Source of the DNA: Acidimicrobiaceae bacterium
GTDB lineage: Bacteria; Actinomycetota; Acidimicrobiia; Acidimicrobiales; UBA8592
Direction of reading: 5' to 3'
DNA: 64,000 bases
Assembly: GCA_024641655.1 (NCBI GenBank)
Contig: JAHECR010000005.1
Coordinates: 50,111-114,110, forward strand
The position numbers were made by a program, and so were the translations under genes. Position 1 is the stretch's first letter. Every line of letters begins with the position of its first letter. Positions 15,485-26,878 of this stretch are shown in pieces. The notes below the pieces were generated by a model. The model saw only the letters and a list, made by a program, of their open reading frames with translations, made no database searches and was not told the DNA's origin.

Positions 15485-16987
15485 TCAGGCTTCGACGCGC
15501 CCGGTGAGCCAGCGCTCCACCTTCGACGCCCCGCGCGACGCCTCGCTGTCGAGGATCCGTAGCTCCATCATGCGTTGGATGGTCTGGTCGGCGAACCGTG
15601 CCGCCAAGGCCGCTGCGCCAGGCGGCGGTGGCCCGGTCGGATCCGACGAGGCCTGCGTGCGCGACCAGTCGGTTGCGAGCAGCGCCTTGGCGACGTAGTC
15701 CAGGTTGCGGCGCGACAGCGACGTTCCCCCCGCGCGGGCGAGGTCGCGCGCCGAGCGGGTGAGGCGATTGACGGTGCTGGCGGCGGCGTCGACGGGCTTC
15801 ACGCGTCGCCACGACTCGGCGAGCATCTCGAAGGTGACCGCCCAGTCGGGACCAGACAACAGGGGGAACTCGGGATCGATCCGGCGAAGCTGGCGTGCCG
15901 GGCCGGGTGCGGCCACCGGGCCCGGTGCGTCATCGCTCGGCCCGTCGGACTCGTCGCTGTCGACACCGGAGCCCCTCTCGAAGACCGAGCTGTCGACCTC
16001 CGGCCTGGGCAACAGGTACGCCTGGCGCCCGGTGCTGATCTCGCCTTCGGGCACGGCGTGGCGCAGGAAGCGCTTGAAACTCCCGTGTCCGAACCAGTCG
16101 TCGCTCACCTCGGCACCGAACTCCCGTTGGAGCGCCCACGCCAGCGCCGCCAGATCGGTGGGACGATCGAGGGCCATCCACCGGTTGCGCAGGAGCACGG
16201 CCGCATCTGCGGCTTGCCCCCCCAGCACCTCGTCGGCCAAGGCTCCGCGATCATCGGAGACTTCGACCACGGCCTGGTCGATCCGGTCGAGCTCGGTGCG
16301 AAGATCCTCGGCGATGTCGTCGAGGATCCCGAGCAGGTCGGCCATGCGGGTACTCAGCACATCGACGAGTGGCGGGAGCGCGCCGTCTTTGCTGTAGGTG
16401 TCCTCGTGGGTGAGCTCGCCCCAGCTGTCCTGGAGCAGCGTGCGCACCTGGAGCTCGCACACGACCGGCCGCTCCCCCACCGTGACCCCGATGTTCACGT
16501 GCCAACCGCGATAGCCCGACGCCTTCGGCTCGGCCACGTAGTCACGCTCGGAGGCCGGATCGAGCCACAACGACCCGGTGGGCACCCGCGGGAGCGCGTC
16601 GAGGGCAGTCTGGACCATGTCGATGTCGCGCAGGTTGATACAGGTCACCCGCAACCCGACGAGGTCGTCGACAACTGCGGGGATGTCGTCAACGGAAGCG
16701 ATCTGACCCCCATACCGCGGCTGGTGGATCTTGCGCCAGGTCCGGCGCTTGGACTTCACCCGCCCGGTCGTGCTCCGGATCCGTGCGAGATCGCGGTCGG
16801 TCATGACATCGGTGAGCGTGGCCGCGAGGGTCTCAGAAGCCACGGCCAGCGCCGGTTCGAGCACCTCGGCGCGATACCGGTCGTACCAGGCACCGAACTC
16901 GCTGTAGCCGATCTCGGCGTCAGGTGGAGATGGGCGCACGCATGGGCCTCGCTTCGTTCGCTGCGTCGGGGTCGGAGATGACGCCAC
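15485..16987 (-). CDS. RelA/SpoT-domain (p)ppGpp synthetase-like protein
   Basis: Up to 500 aa. Residues about 60-235 form a RelA/SpoT nucleotidyltransferase (SYNTH) domain: RVKSKRRTWRKI, DDLVGLRVTCIN, EPKASGYRGWHVNI, CELQVRTLLQDSWGELTHED. These match the synthetase motifs that transfer pyrophosphate from ATP to GDP/GTP. There is no HD hydrolase domain and no TGS/ACT region, so it resembles a small alarmone synthetase with an uncharacterised C-terminal extension of about 260 residues, mostly helical. GTG 16939 (GAGG seven nt upstream, 484 aa) is the alternative start to GTG 16987. Such proteins sometimes act as toxins, but no antitoxin is seen beside it. Confidence 0.8.
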   Translation of the reverse strand: MASSPTPTQRTKRGPCVRPSPPDAEIGYSEFGAWYDRYRAEVLEPALAVASETLAATLTDVMTDRDLARIRSTTGRVKSKRRTWRKIHQPRYGGQIASVDDIPAVVDDLVGLRVTCINLRDIDMVQTALDALPRVPTGSLWLDPASERDYVAEPKASGYRGWHVNIGVTVGERPVVCELQVRTLLQDSWGELTHEDTYSKDGALPPLVDVLSTRMADLLGILDDIAEDLRTELDRIDQAVVEVSDDRGALADEVLGGQAADAAVLLRNRWMALDRPTDLAALAWALQREFGAEVSDDWFGHGSFKRFLRHAVPEGEISTGRQAYLLPRPEVDSSVFERGSGVDSDESDGPSDDAPGPVAAPGPARQLRRIDPEFPLLSGPDWAVTFEMLAESWRRVKPVDAAASTVNRLTRSARDLARAGGTSLSRRNLDYVAKALLATDWSRTQASSDPTGPPPPGAAALAARFADQTIQRMMELRILDSEASRGASKVERWLTGRVEA

Positions 16988-17164
16988 GGTTGGTCACGCA
17001 CCCTAGTGCCGGCCCGAGCCCTCGTTGTCCACTGCTCCCCCGGCGGCCGCTTCAGCCAGTCGGCCGACTCCGGGGGTCTGGGCTACGCTCCCGCGCCGGT
17101 CTGCACGTTCGGCTCGGTTCGGTCGGGCTCAGCAGCGGTTCGGTCCGACGAGGAGGGGGCATCG

Positions 17165-18487
17165 ATGAGTGGCCCGATGCGCAGCGGGTTCGGCGCACTG
17201 CGTCACCGGGAGTTCCGCCTCGTGGCCGTGGGCAACATGGTCTCGCAGCTCGGGACCTGGCAGCAGTACGTCGCCATGCTCTGGCTGGCGCGGGAGCTGA
17301 CCTCCAGTTCGTTCATCATCAGCATCGTCTTCGCCGCCCAGTGGGTGCCCTTCATCGTGCTGTCGCCGTTCACCGGCGTCGTCGCAGACCGACTCGACCG
17401 CCGCGCGCTCGTGCTCTGGGGGAATCTCGCGATGATCGTGCCGGCCGCACTCCTCGGCGTCCTGACCCAGACCGATCACATCGGCCTGGTGACGCTGGGT
17501 GTCCTGATCGTCATCGGCAACTCGGCCCAGGCGCTCACCCAGCCCGCGGCTGCAGCATTCGTGCCGTCACTTGTGCCGGCGACGGAGCTGCACGCCGCCG
17601 TCGCGCTGAACATGGGCATGAGCAGCTCCACGCGGGTGATCGGCCCGGCGATCGGCGGCATCGTCGTCCGCAGCGTCGGTGTCGAGTGGGGCTTCTACCT
17701 GAACGCGGTCAGCTTCCTCGCCGTCGCCATCGCCTGCTCGTTCGTCGCGAGCCGCGGCCGGCCGGCCGTCAACGACGGCGAGGGGTACCTCGATTCCATT
17801 CGCATCGGCATGCGCTACCTACGGGCGAACAAGGCGGCGATGCGCATCCTCGTGATGCTGACCACGATCACGTTCTTCTTCGTCCACGCCGCGCTGTTAC
17901 CCAGTCTCGTGAAAGACGTGCTCGACGGTGATGCCGGCACCTATGGCTTGGCGTCGTCGGCGCCCGGCGTCGGCTTCGTGATCGCCGCGGTGCTCACCGT
18001 GGCCCTCGTCGACGAAGCGCTGCGAGTGCGGTTCCTCTTCCTCTCGGCATTCGCTGCGGGACTCGCGACCTTCGTGATCGGAGCATCGACGACCCTGCCG
18101 CTGACCCTTGCCGCGCTCGTCTTGTTCGGTGGCAGCTTCATGACGCTCAACACGCTGTCGTCGACCCTGCTGCTGGCGACGAGCGACGACGAGTACCGGG
18201 GTCGGGTGATGGGCCTCTTCGGCGTGGTGAGCACGGGGATGTTCGCGTTGAATGCCGTCGCGGCCGGGGCCATGTCGAAGGTGATCGGGTTGACCCGCAC
18301 GATCTGGGGTGCTGGGCTCCTGGCGATGGCATTCACGCTGATGCACTGGGCCGCGGGCGGATCCTCGGTGATACGCCAAGCCCTGGTCGACCGACGGGGA
18401 GCCCCCGACGCCGACGCTGTCGAGGGCTGGGCCGCTGCATCGGACGCCAGGGTCATACCGCCGCGTGGGTCACGAGGTACGCCGTGA
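17165..18487 (+). CDS. MFS transporter (EntS-like MFS_3 family)
   Basis: 440-aa inner-membrane protein with about 12 hydrophobic segments. It opens FGALRHREFRLVAVGNMVSQ and continues GTWQQYVAMLW, the typical N-terminus of EntS/MFS_3 exporters. ADRLDRRALVLWGN is the loop 2-3 motif A, and DDEYRGRVMGLFGVV is the second-half counterpart. Such proteins export siderophores, drugs or metabolites by proton antiport. The ATG at 17165 follows GACGAGGAGGGGG; a TACGCT -10 lies at 17084-17089. The 3' end overlaps the convergent carrier-protein gene by 35 nt. Cargo unknown. Confidence 0.85.
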   Translation: MSGPMRSGFGALRHREFRLVAVGNMVSQLGTWQQYVAMLWLARELTSSSFIISIVFAAQWVPFIVLSPFTGVVADRLDRRALVLWGNLAMIVPAALLGVLTQTDHIGLVTLGVLIVIGNSAQALTQPAAAAFVPSLVPATELHAAVALNMGMSSSTRVIGPAIGGIVVRSVGVEWGFYLNAVSFLAVAIACSFVASRGRPAVNDGEGYLDSIRIGMRYLRANKAAMRILVMLTTITFFFVHAALLPSLVKDVLDGDAGTYGLASSAPGVGFVIAAVLTVALVDEALRVRFLFLSAFAAGLATFVIGASTTLPLTLAALVLFGGSFMTLNTLSSTLLLATSDDEYRGRVMGLFGVVSTGMFALNAVAAGAMSKVIGLTRTIWGAGLLAMAFTLMHWAAGGSSVIRQALVDRRGAPDADAVEGWAAASDARVIPPRGSRGTP

Positions 18488-18701
18488 AGTCGTCGAGCGT
18501 GGCGAGCTTGCCGTAGTCCCGCTCGGGGATGTCGACGCCACAGCGGTCATGGATGGCGACGACGATGTTCAGCAGGTCCATCGAGTCGATCTCGAGCACG
18601 ACGCTGAGTTCGTCGCTGCCGCCGAGGTCGTCGACGGGTGCGTCCGGAGCGACTGCGGAAATGCAGTCGAGCACGGTCGCGCGGGCCTGGGTGTCGTTCA
18701 T
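18453..18701 (-). CDS. Acyl carrier protein (phosphopantetheine-binding), copy 1
   Basis: 82-aa four-helix carrier protein. The phosphopantetheine serine is S40 in LEIDSMDLLN, followed by GVDIPERDYGKLATLDDF, the classic helix II-III region. It is a paralogue of the carrier protein at 28983-29228 (same DSMD motif at the same residue, same IPERDY/VPERDY segment), and both differ from the DSLD of fatty-acid AcpP. It lies 121 nt behind the 2-oxoacid dehydrogenase E2 gene in the same direction, but also has its own TAGCGT -10 (18739-18744) and GGAGG site. A role as acyl acceptor for the ligase or dehydrogenase of this arm is inferred from context. Confidence 0.85.
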   Translation of the reverse strand: MNDTQARATVLDCISAVAPDAPVDDLGGSDELSVVLEIDSMDLLNIVVAIHDRCGVDIPERDYGKLATLDDFTAYLVTHAAV

Positions 18702-18822
18702 CGGATGCCTCCAGCATGGCTCATTGGCGACCTCGGGAACGCTACGAGGGCCACCTCCGGCGTCCCTGCATCAGCTGCGGCGCCGCCCGGCTCGTGCCGG
18801 CCTCGGCGGCCACCGGCGCCGG

Positions 18823-20115
18823 TCACGGTCGATCCTCGAGATCTTCGGGGCTCTGGAGCACCCGATCGATCGTCGCCAGCATCCGGGCGCCGCGGTCGCC
18901 GTCGGTGGCGCGGTGATCACCGGCCAACGTGGCGGTGACCACCGGGCGGGCGACGACGGCGCCGTCGAGCACCATCGGACGAGCGATGATGCGACCGAAC
19001 CCCACCAGCGCGACCTGAGGAGGGTAGATCACTCCATGGACCAGATCCGGTCCCCGGTCACCGAGGCTGGTGACGGTGATGGTGGGGCTCGACATCTCCG
19101 CGCCGCGGAGCCGGCCGGCCCGGGCGCGGGCAACGAGGTCTCGCAGCTCCGACATCAGCACCGTCACGGGCTTGTCCTCTGCGTCCAAGATCGCAGGCGC
19201 AACGAGACCGCCGCTACGAAGCGCGACGGCCACGCCGAGATGGACCTTCTCGCTCACCTCGAGGTGATCCTCGATCCAGAAGCCGTTGAACTCGCGGTGG
19301 CGTGCCGCTGCGGTCGCGGTCGCCTTGAGGAGGAGGGCCACCGGCAGGAGACGCTCGGCGGGCGGACGCTCCGCATTGGTTCCACCGAGCCACTCCATCG
19401 CCGCACTCATGTCGATTTCCTGGGCCAGGTAGTAGTGCGGTATCTCACGCTTCGAGCGTGCCATCAACGCTGCCAACGTCCGACGCATGGAGTCGGCCCG
19501 CACCATTGCAGGCGTGCGCCCAGGAGACGACGTGGAGCGCGGGACGTCGGCGGCGAGGATCGCCCCGGCGGGACCCGTTCCGGTCAACCCGGCCAGTGCG
19601 ACACCGCGTTCATCGGCCAGGCGACGCGCACGCGGCGAGGCCAGCACGACGGCTGCCCTTCGCTGCTGCTCCGCCGAGGCCACGTCGACGTCGCGCCGGG
19701 TCACGAGGCCGCCGGGGCCAGTTCCCTGCACCGCCTCGAGGTCGATCCCACGCTCCTCAGCGAGGTGGCGCACGAGGGGTGAGCGGACGATCGCACCTCT
19801 CGGCGGTCGGCGCGCCGACGCCTCGGCGGGACCGCGCGACGGCGCGCTGGATGCGAGAGCACCGAGGAGGTCGTCGACGCCGGTCAGGCGGGCGAGCACG
19901 GCGCCGACGGGCACCTCCTCACCAGCATCGACGAGGATTTCCCGGACTGTGCCCCCGTGCCAGATCTCCAGTTCGATCTCCGATTTCTCGGTGTCGATGA
20001 TCGCAACGATGTCACCACGCTCGACGTGGTCGCCCGAGGCCACACGCCACTCGATGATGGTGGCACGCTCCATGTCGGCACCCAGAGCCGGCAGGGTGAA
20101 GTCGTAATCAGCCAC
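18823..20115 (-). CDS. 2-oxoacid dehydrogenase E2 (dihydrolipoamide acyltransferase) with two E3/E1-binding domains
   Basis: 430-aa E2 core of a pyruvate-, acetoin- or branched-chain-type dehydrogenase complex. Domain order: lipoyl domain (1-78, lipoyl-lysine K44 in DTEKSE), a peripheral-subunit-binding domain at about 111-145 ([20 protein letters not shown]), a second one at about 159-193 ([20 protein letters not shown]), then the catalytic acyltransferase domain (205-430) with HRATDG at 401-406. Two adjacent binding domains behind a single lipoyl domain are unusual. The start overlaps the E1beta stop by 8 nt. No E3 is present locally, so a shared E3 must serve it. Confidence 0.9.
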   Translation of the reverse strand: MADYDFTLPALGADMERATIIEWRVASGDHVERGDIVAIIDTEKSEIELEIWHGGTVREILVDAGEEVPVGAVLARLTGVDDLLGALASSAPSRGPAEASARRPPRGAIVRSPLVRHLAEERGIDLEAVQGTGPGGLVTRRDVDVASAEQQRRAAVVLASPRARRLADERGVALAGLTGTGPAGAILAADVPRSTSSPGRTPAMVRADSMRRTLAALMARSKREIPHYYLAQEIDMSAAMEWLGGTNAERPPAERLLPVALLLKATATAAARHREFNGFWIEDHLEVSEKVHLGVAVALRSGGLVAPAILDAEDKPVTVLMSELRDLVARARAGRLRGAEMSSPTITVTSLGDRGPDLVHGVIYPPQVALVGFGRIIARPMVLDGAVVARPVVTATLAGDHRATDGDRGARMLATIDRVLQSPEDLEDRP

Positions 20116-21097
20116 CGCGCATCACCGCCCGCGCCGAAGTGACGATGTCGTCCACCTGCGGAAGGGCCGCATCCTCCAGGTGCTTGGCATAGGGAATGGG
20201 GACCTCGGCGGTGCACACTCGGGCCACTGGTGCGTCGAGCGAGTAGAAACACCCTTCGGTGATCAGCGCGCTGAGCTCGGCAGACAGCCCACCCGTGCGC
20301 CAGCCCTCGTCGACGATGACCGCCCGCGTCGTCCGGGTCACGGACTCGGTGATGGTCGCGGTATCGAGGGGACGCAGACTCCGGAGGTCGATCACCTCCA
20401 CGGAGACCCCTTCGGTGGCGAGGGCCTCGGCCGCGTCGATCGCCTTGGGGAGCGATCCTCCGTAGGTCACCACGGTGAGGTCGTCGCCACTTCGGCGGAT
20501 GGCGGCACGGTCGATGTCCACCGGGCCGCCGGGGTCGGGCAAGGTCCCCGTCGTGTTGTAGAGCCCGGCGTGTTCGAAGATGATCACCGGGTCGGGGTCC
20601 TCCAAGGCGGTGGACAACATCCAGCGAGCGTCCTCCACGGTGGCGGGGGCCACACAACGCAGCCCGGGAACGTGCGCGTACCAGCCTTCGAGACTGTGCG
20701 AATGCTGTGCCGCGAGTTGGCGACCGGCCCCGGTGGCCATCCGGACCACGAGCGGCACGTTGAGTTGGCCACCGGACATGTGCAGGTACGTAGCGGCGGT
20801 GTTCACGAGCTGATCGAGCGCGAGCAGGCTGAAGTTGATCGTCATCACCTCGACGATGGGGCGCATGCCGCCGAGGGCCGCTCCGATCCCCGCACCCACG
20901 AACCCGGACTCCGACAGCGGGGTGTTCACGACCCGGTCGCGCCCGAACTCGAGATGCAGGTCGCGGGTGACGGCATAGGTTCCGCCGTAGTCGGCGACGT
21001 CCTCGCCCATCACGAAGACTCGTTCGTCGCCCGCCAGTGCCTCACGCAGGGCCTCCCGCATCGCATCTCGGTACGTGCTCTCGGTCCCGGCACTCAT
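20108..21097 (-). CDS. 2-oxoacid (acetoin/pyruvate-type) dehydrogenase E1 beta subunit
   Basis: 329-aa E1beta that forms an alpha2beta2 thiamine-diphosphate enzyme with the gene upstream. Typical family pieces are [20 protein letters not shown] (about 15-34), [20 protein letters not shown] and [15 protein letters not shown]. The C-terminal transketolase domain [18 protein letters not shown] is close to acetoin and branched-chain dehydrogenases (the general family has DxPxPxAxxLE, here E replaces D). The ATG overlaps the E1alpha stop (ATGA, 21094-21097), and its own 3' end overlaps the E2 start, so all three are tightly co-translated. Confidence 0.92.
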   Translation of the reverse strand: MSAGTESTYRDAMREALREALAGDERVFVMGEDVADYGGTYAVTRDLHLEFGRDRVVNTPLSESGFVGAGIGAALGGMRPIVEVMTINFSLLALDQLVNTAATYLHMSGGQLNVPLVVRMATGAGRQLAAQHSHSLEGWYAHVPGLRCVAPATVEDARWMLSTALEDPDPVIIFEHAGLYNTTGTLPDPGGPVDIDRAAIRRSGDDLTVVTYGGSLPKAIDAAEALATEGVSVEVIDLRSLRPLDTATITESVTRTTRAVIVDEGWRTGGLSAELSALITEGCFYSLDAPVARVCTAEVPIPYAKHLEDAALPQVDDIVTSARAVMRGG

Positions 21098-22070
21098 CGC
21101 GCCACCTCCCGGCGATAGACGTGGCGCGTCAGGGTCTCCACCGATTCGAGCGGTGAGGCCTCGGCGAAGCGCACCGCAGCTTCGATCTCGGCGCGCGCGT
21201 CGTCCCAGAGTGCTTCGATCACCTCGGCATCGGTGACCCCGCCCTCGGTCAGAGCCGCCGACAGGGTGGTGATCGGGTCGCGCGCTCGCCACGCCTCGAC
21301 CTCGGCCTTGTCGCGGTAGTGCTCCGGATCGAACATCGAATGGGCCCTGAAACGGTAGGTCGCCAACTCGAGGAACACGGGCCCTCCCCCGGCGCGCACC
21401 GAGGTGACGGCTCGCTCCGCCGCGTCGCGACAGGCGCGCACATCCATTCCGTCGACGCGCCAGGCCGGCAGCTCGTAGGACGCCGCCTTCGCGGTCAGGT
21501 TGATCTCTGACTCGCTCGACTCCAGCGAGGTACCCATGGCGTACAGATTGTTCTCGCAGCAGAACAGCACCGGCACGTTCCACAGCGCCGCGAGGTTCAT
21601 CGCCTCGTGGAACTCGCCTTCGGCCACGGCGCCTTCACCGAAGAAGCACGCGGTCACCCGATCCCTGCCCTGCATCTTGTCTGCGAGCGCGAGGCCCACC
21701 GCCAGAGGAAGGTGACCACCGACGATCGCGTTGCCGCCGTAGAAACGATGCTCGAGCGAGAACAGGTGCATCGAGCCACCACGCCCGCCGGAACACCCGT
21801 GGCTGCGCCCGAACATCTCGGCCATGATCGCGTCGGCAGGAACCCCTCGCAGCAGCGCATGCCCGTGTTCACGGTACGTGCACACGACCGCATCGTCGGG
21901 CCGGAGGGCACTCGTCACACCGGTCGCGACCGCCTCCTGACCGATGTAGAGGTGGAGGAAGCCACGGATCTTCGTTGCACCGTAGAGCTCGGCACAGCGC
22001 TCCTCCATGACACGGATACGGACCATGTTGCGCAGGAGGTCGAGCGCGACCTCCTGCGGGAGTGGGGTTG

Positions 22071-22074
<4 letters not shown>
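21094..22074 (-). CDS. 2-oxoacid (acetoin/pyruvate-type) dehydrogenase E1 alpha subunit
   Basis: 326-aa thiamine-diphosphate subunit, decarboxylating a 2-oxoacid (or cleaving acetoin). The ThDP motif runs from [10 protein letters not shown] (146) to CCENN (172-176), and the phosphorylation-loop-like region is [29 protein letters not shown] and [11 protein letters not shown] are typical of acetoin/pyruvate E1alpha in bacteria. The ATG overlaps the stop of the upstream acyl-CoA synthetase gene by 4 nt (22071-22074). Order ligase-E1alpha-E1beta-E2 is that of one operon. Which 2-oxoacid is used cannot be read from sequence. Confidence 0.92.
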
Positions 22075-23843
<1,769 letters not shown>

Positions 23844-23999
23844 CGGGAACTCCTTCGACACCCTGACTCTGCGCCCGGCCTGCCGGGAGTTGGAGAGGAC
23901 AAGGTCCCCAGGAGCGCGGGCACAAAGCCTCTTGCTGCGCCGGGTACGCGTGACGACGCTGGGAGGAGAGATCTGCGGCCCATCGAGAGGGGCCCTGCC

Positions 24000-25442
24000 A
24001 TGTGTGCAGCGCGCAAGTCGAGGTTCCATCGCCGCATCGCCGCCGTGGTCATCGGCTTGGTTCTCGCGGCGGGCTGTGGCGATGCCGGCCAGACGGGTCC
24101 GAATCCGTCGAACGCTGCCAGCCAGTCTCCCGCTGACGCGGCACGCGACGGCGTGGTGTCCCAGCTCGCAGCGCTGCCGCTTTCGGTGCGGGCCGACATC
24201 ATCAGTTCGGTCACCGCCGACGAAGGCGTATGGGCGATCTCGCGCCCGACCAGCACCGCCGATCCCGAGGAGGGATGCCGGCTCGGAGACCCGACGGGCA
24301 AGTACCCAACCGAGGTGATCTGCACCACCGAGTACGGCGAGCTCCTCCTCCTTGACGAATCGCAGTCCCGCATCGTGAAGGCCTTCCCCCTGCCCGCGGT
24401 GCCTCCCGAGGAACTCCTGCTGACCGACGACGCGCTTTACTGCAGCCGGTCCGGTGCGGCGATGTTGCCCGACTCGATGCTCTGCCGAGTCGACCGCCAG
24501 ACTCTCGAGGCCGTCGTGCGGATCTTCCCCACCGACCTCGGATCGGTGGTGGTGCAGCCCTGCTTCTATCCCCTGGAGGGGTGGGTCATCGCCCCCTCCC
24601 TCGTGACGATGAGGGACCTGACCCTCACGGCCGACGGCCTGTTCGCGCGCGCCGATGACCGCACCTGGACCCGCTTCGACCCAGTGTCGCTCGAGGCGAC
24701 CCACAGCGGTCTCGCCAGCACCGAAGCGGCGCTGGCTGATCCTGACCCGACCCCGACGGCCACCGAGCCACCCTTGGCCGAACCCACCACGACGCCGGAA
24801 TCGACTCCCACGCCCCCGGTCGAACCGGTCCCCACGTCGACCACGCCACCCACTCCGCGACCCACGACGCCGGCGCCGTCGGTGCTGGCCATCGGAGCCA
24901 CCGGCGAGAAGGTACGCCTCCTCCAGCAGGATCTGATCGACCTCGGCTACTGGATCAGCGGGGCAACGGGCGTCTACGGCACCGAGACGTTCCACGCCGT
25001 GACTGCGCTCCAGAAGGTCGCCGGCCTCGAGCGCACCGGTGTCGCCGATGCCGCGACCCTGGCGGTCATCGGGGCCGGCACCCGTCCAGCAGCGCAGAGT
25101 GCCTCGGGCAGGACCATCGAAATCGACCTCGCACACCAGGTCCTGTTGATCGTCCAGGACGGAGCGGTCGAGAAGATCTTCGACACCAGCACCGGTAGGG
25201 CCTCGCTGCCGACACCTCCGGGACACTTCACCATCTACGACGAGGTCGACGGATGGCACGACGCGGGCCTCGGACTCGTGTTCCGGCCCAAGTACTTCTA
25301 CGAAGGGCTCTCGATCCACGCCTACCCCGAAGTACCTCCATGGCCGGCATCGCACGGGTGCGCCCGCGTGATCGAGCCCGCCATCAACTGGCTCTGGGAC
25401 CACGGGAACGTGCCGATCGGTACGCCCGTCTGGATCCACTGA
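24000..25442 (+). CDS. Lipoprotein L,D-transpeptidase with peptidoglycan-binding domain
   Basis: 480-aa exported lipoprotein. Signal peptide with lipobox VLAAGC (Cys26), a domain of unknown role to about 245 (with paired Cys), and a Pro/Thr linker about 250-297. A PG_binding_1 domain follows (GEKVRLLQQDLIDLGYW to about 362), then a YkuD L,D-transpeptidase domain with catalytic SHGCARV (Cys454). It would cross-link peptidoglycan 3-3 or attach proteins outside the membrane. The ATG at 24000 follows GAGAGGGG. It is the first gene of the rightward operon; the MBOAT gene starts 18 nt after its stop, tying cell-wall work to acyl transfer. Confidence 0.9.
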   Translation: MCAARKSRFHRRIAAVVIGLVLAAGCGDAGQTGPNPSNAASQSPADAARDGVVSQLAALPLSVRADIISSVTADEGVWAISRPTSTADPEEGCRLGDPTGKYPTEVICTTEYGELLLLDESQSRIVKAFPLPAVPPEELLLTDDALYCSRSGAAMLPDSMLCRVDRQTLEAVVRIFPTDLGSVVVQPCFYPLEGWVIAPSLVTMRDLTLTADGLFARADDRTWTRFDPVSLEATHSGLASTEAALADPDPTPTATEPPLAEPTTTPESTPTPPVEPVPTSTTPPTPRPTTPAPSVLAIGATGEKVRLLQQDLIDLGYWISGATGVYGTETFHAVTALQKVAGLERTGVADAATLAVIGAGTRPAAQSASGRTIEIDLAHQVLLIVQDGAVEKIFDTSTGRASLPTPPGHFTIYDEVDGWHDAGLGLVFRPKYFYEGLSIHAYPEVPPWPASHGCARVIEPAINWLWDHGNVPIGTPVWIH

Positions 25443-25459
25443 GCGGGGCGACTGCTGTC

Positions 25460-26875
25460 GTGTTGTTCCCCACGGTCACCTTCGCACTCTTCTTCGTCGT
25501 GGTCCTGGCAGCCAACTGGCTGCTGGGCGCAGCCCACCCCATCGTGTGGAAGCTCGGGCTGCTGACTGCCGGTGCGGTCTTCTACGGGTGGTGGGACGCC
25601 CGCTATCTGCTGTTGCTCGCAGCGGTCGTGGTCGGCACCGACGCCGTCGCCCGAGCCATGACGCGATGGCCCCGTCAGCAGAACCTCCTGATGGCACTGG
25701 GCATCCTGGCCGACATCGGGGTGCTCGGGTTCTACAAGTATTACGGCTTCTTCCGCGAGAGCCTGGTCGATGCGCTCTCACCGTTCGGTCTCGAGCCATC
25801 ACCGCCGCTGCTTCGGATCGTGCTCCCGATCGGCGTCTCGTTCTACCTGTTCGAGGCGATCGCGTACCTGATCGAGATCCAGCGCGGCGTCGTGCCACGG
25901 ATACCGCTCTTGGACCTTGCCGTCCACCTGAGCTTCTTCCCGAAGCTGTTGGCCGGACCGATCACCCGCCCCAGCGAGCTCGCGCCACACCTCGCGGGTC
26001 CAGCAGCCGACATCGACGCCTCCCGGGCGATGTGGCTGGTCGCCCGGGGACTTCTCAAGAAGCTCGTCATCGCCACATACCTTGCCGACCACCTCACCGA
26101 CGACGTGTTCGCCAGCCCGGCGCAGCACAGCGCAACCGAGGTCCTCTTCGCGATCTACGGCTACACGGCGCAGATCTACGTCGACTTCAGCGCCTACACC
26201 GACATGGCCATCGGGCTCGCGCTCCTGCTGGGTATCACGCTGCCCGAAAACTTCGATCGTCCCTACGCCGCCACCTCGGTGCAGGACTTTTGGACCCGCT
26301 GGCACATGACCTTGTCGCGGTGGTTCCGGGACTTCGTCTTCCAGCCTCTCGCGCTCCATCGGGGTCGGGGAACGGCGGCGACGGTCCGCAACATCATGAT
26401 CGTGATGTTGCTGACCGGGCTGTGGCACGGCGCCGCGTGGACCTACGTCGTCTGGGGCGGACTGCACGGCCTGGTCATGGTCGCCGAACGGCTCCGGCGC
26501 GAGGGGCGGCGGCGTCGCCGGCTCCCGAAACCGGTGAACTCGCGAACGCGGCGGCTCGTGACGACCGCCCTGACGTTCCATTTCATCGCGTTGAGCTGGG
26601 TTGTGTTCCGTGCCGACTCGCTCGGACGGGCGCTCGACGTCTTCGCTCGGCTCGGCGCGTTCGGGCCCGCCGACAGGCTCACCCCCCTTTACGTGGCCGT
26701 AGTCGCAGCCGTTCTCGGCGCACAGTGGCTCCCGCCGGACTGGGCACGCCGGGTCCAAGATCGCTTCGTGCTCCTCGCCGCGCCGGCCCAGGTCGCGCTC
26801 CTCGCGATGGCGGTGTTCATCGCCGACGCGTTGGGCCCCCAGGGCGTCGCGCCCTTCATCTACTTCGGATTCTGA
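25460..26875 (+). CDS. MBOAT-family membrane O-acyltransferase (AlgI/DltB-like)
   Basis: 471-aa polytopic membrane protein of the MBOAT family, which carries acyl groups across the membrane onto an exported acceptor. Signature pieces are LPIGVSFYLFEAIAYLIEIQ, FFPKLLAGPITRPSEL, YVDFSAYTDMAIGLALLLGI, DFWTRWHMTLSRWFRD and the active-site LLTGLWHGAAWTYVVWGG with His323. These agree with AlgI/PatA. The GTG at 25460 is the plausible start, since the hydrophobic N-terminus begins there. It lies between an L,D-transpeptidase and an SGNH protein gene, the typical MBOAT-SGNH pairing. The acceptor (polysaccharide, peptidoglycan or lipid) is unknown. Confidence 0.9.
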   Translation: MLFPTVTFALFFVVVLAANWLLGAAHPIVWKLGLLTAGAVFYGWWDARYLLLLAAVVVGTDAVARAMTRWPRQQNLLMALGILADIGVLGFYKYYGFFRESLVDALSPFGLEPSPPLLRIVLPIGVSFYLFEAIAYLIEIQRGVVPRIPLLDLAVHLSFFPKLLAGPITRPSELAPHLAGPAADIDASRAMWLVARGLLKKLVIATYLADHLTDDVFASPAQHSATEVLFAIYGYTAQIYVDFSAYTDMAIGLALLLGITLPENFDRPYAATSVQDFWTRWHMTLSRWFRDFVFQPLALHRGRGTAATVRNIMIVMLLTGLWHGAAWTYVVWGGLHGLVMVAERLRREGRRRRRLPKPVNSRTRRLVTTALTFHFIALSWVVFRADSLGRALDVFARLGAFGPADRLTPLYVAVVAAVLGAQWLPPDWARRVQDRFVLLAAPAQVALLAMAVFIADALGPQGVAPFIYFGF

Positions 26876-26878
26876 GCC

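Noticed and set aside
18701..18725. 8-codon ORF (MSHAGGIR) ending on the ATG of the first ACP gene
   Set aside because: Too short to judge; the ACP has its own strong GGAGG site, so coupling is not needed.
23874..23887. CCCGGC-CT-GCCGGG inverted repeat in the divergent region between the two arms
   Set aside because: Six-base GC palindromes are frequent at this base composition, and no promoter box sits at it.
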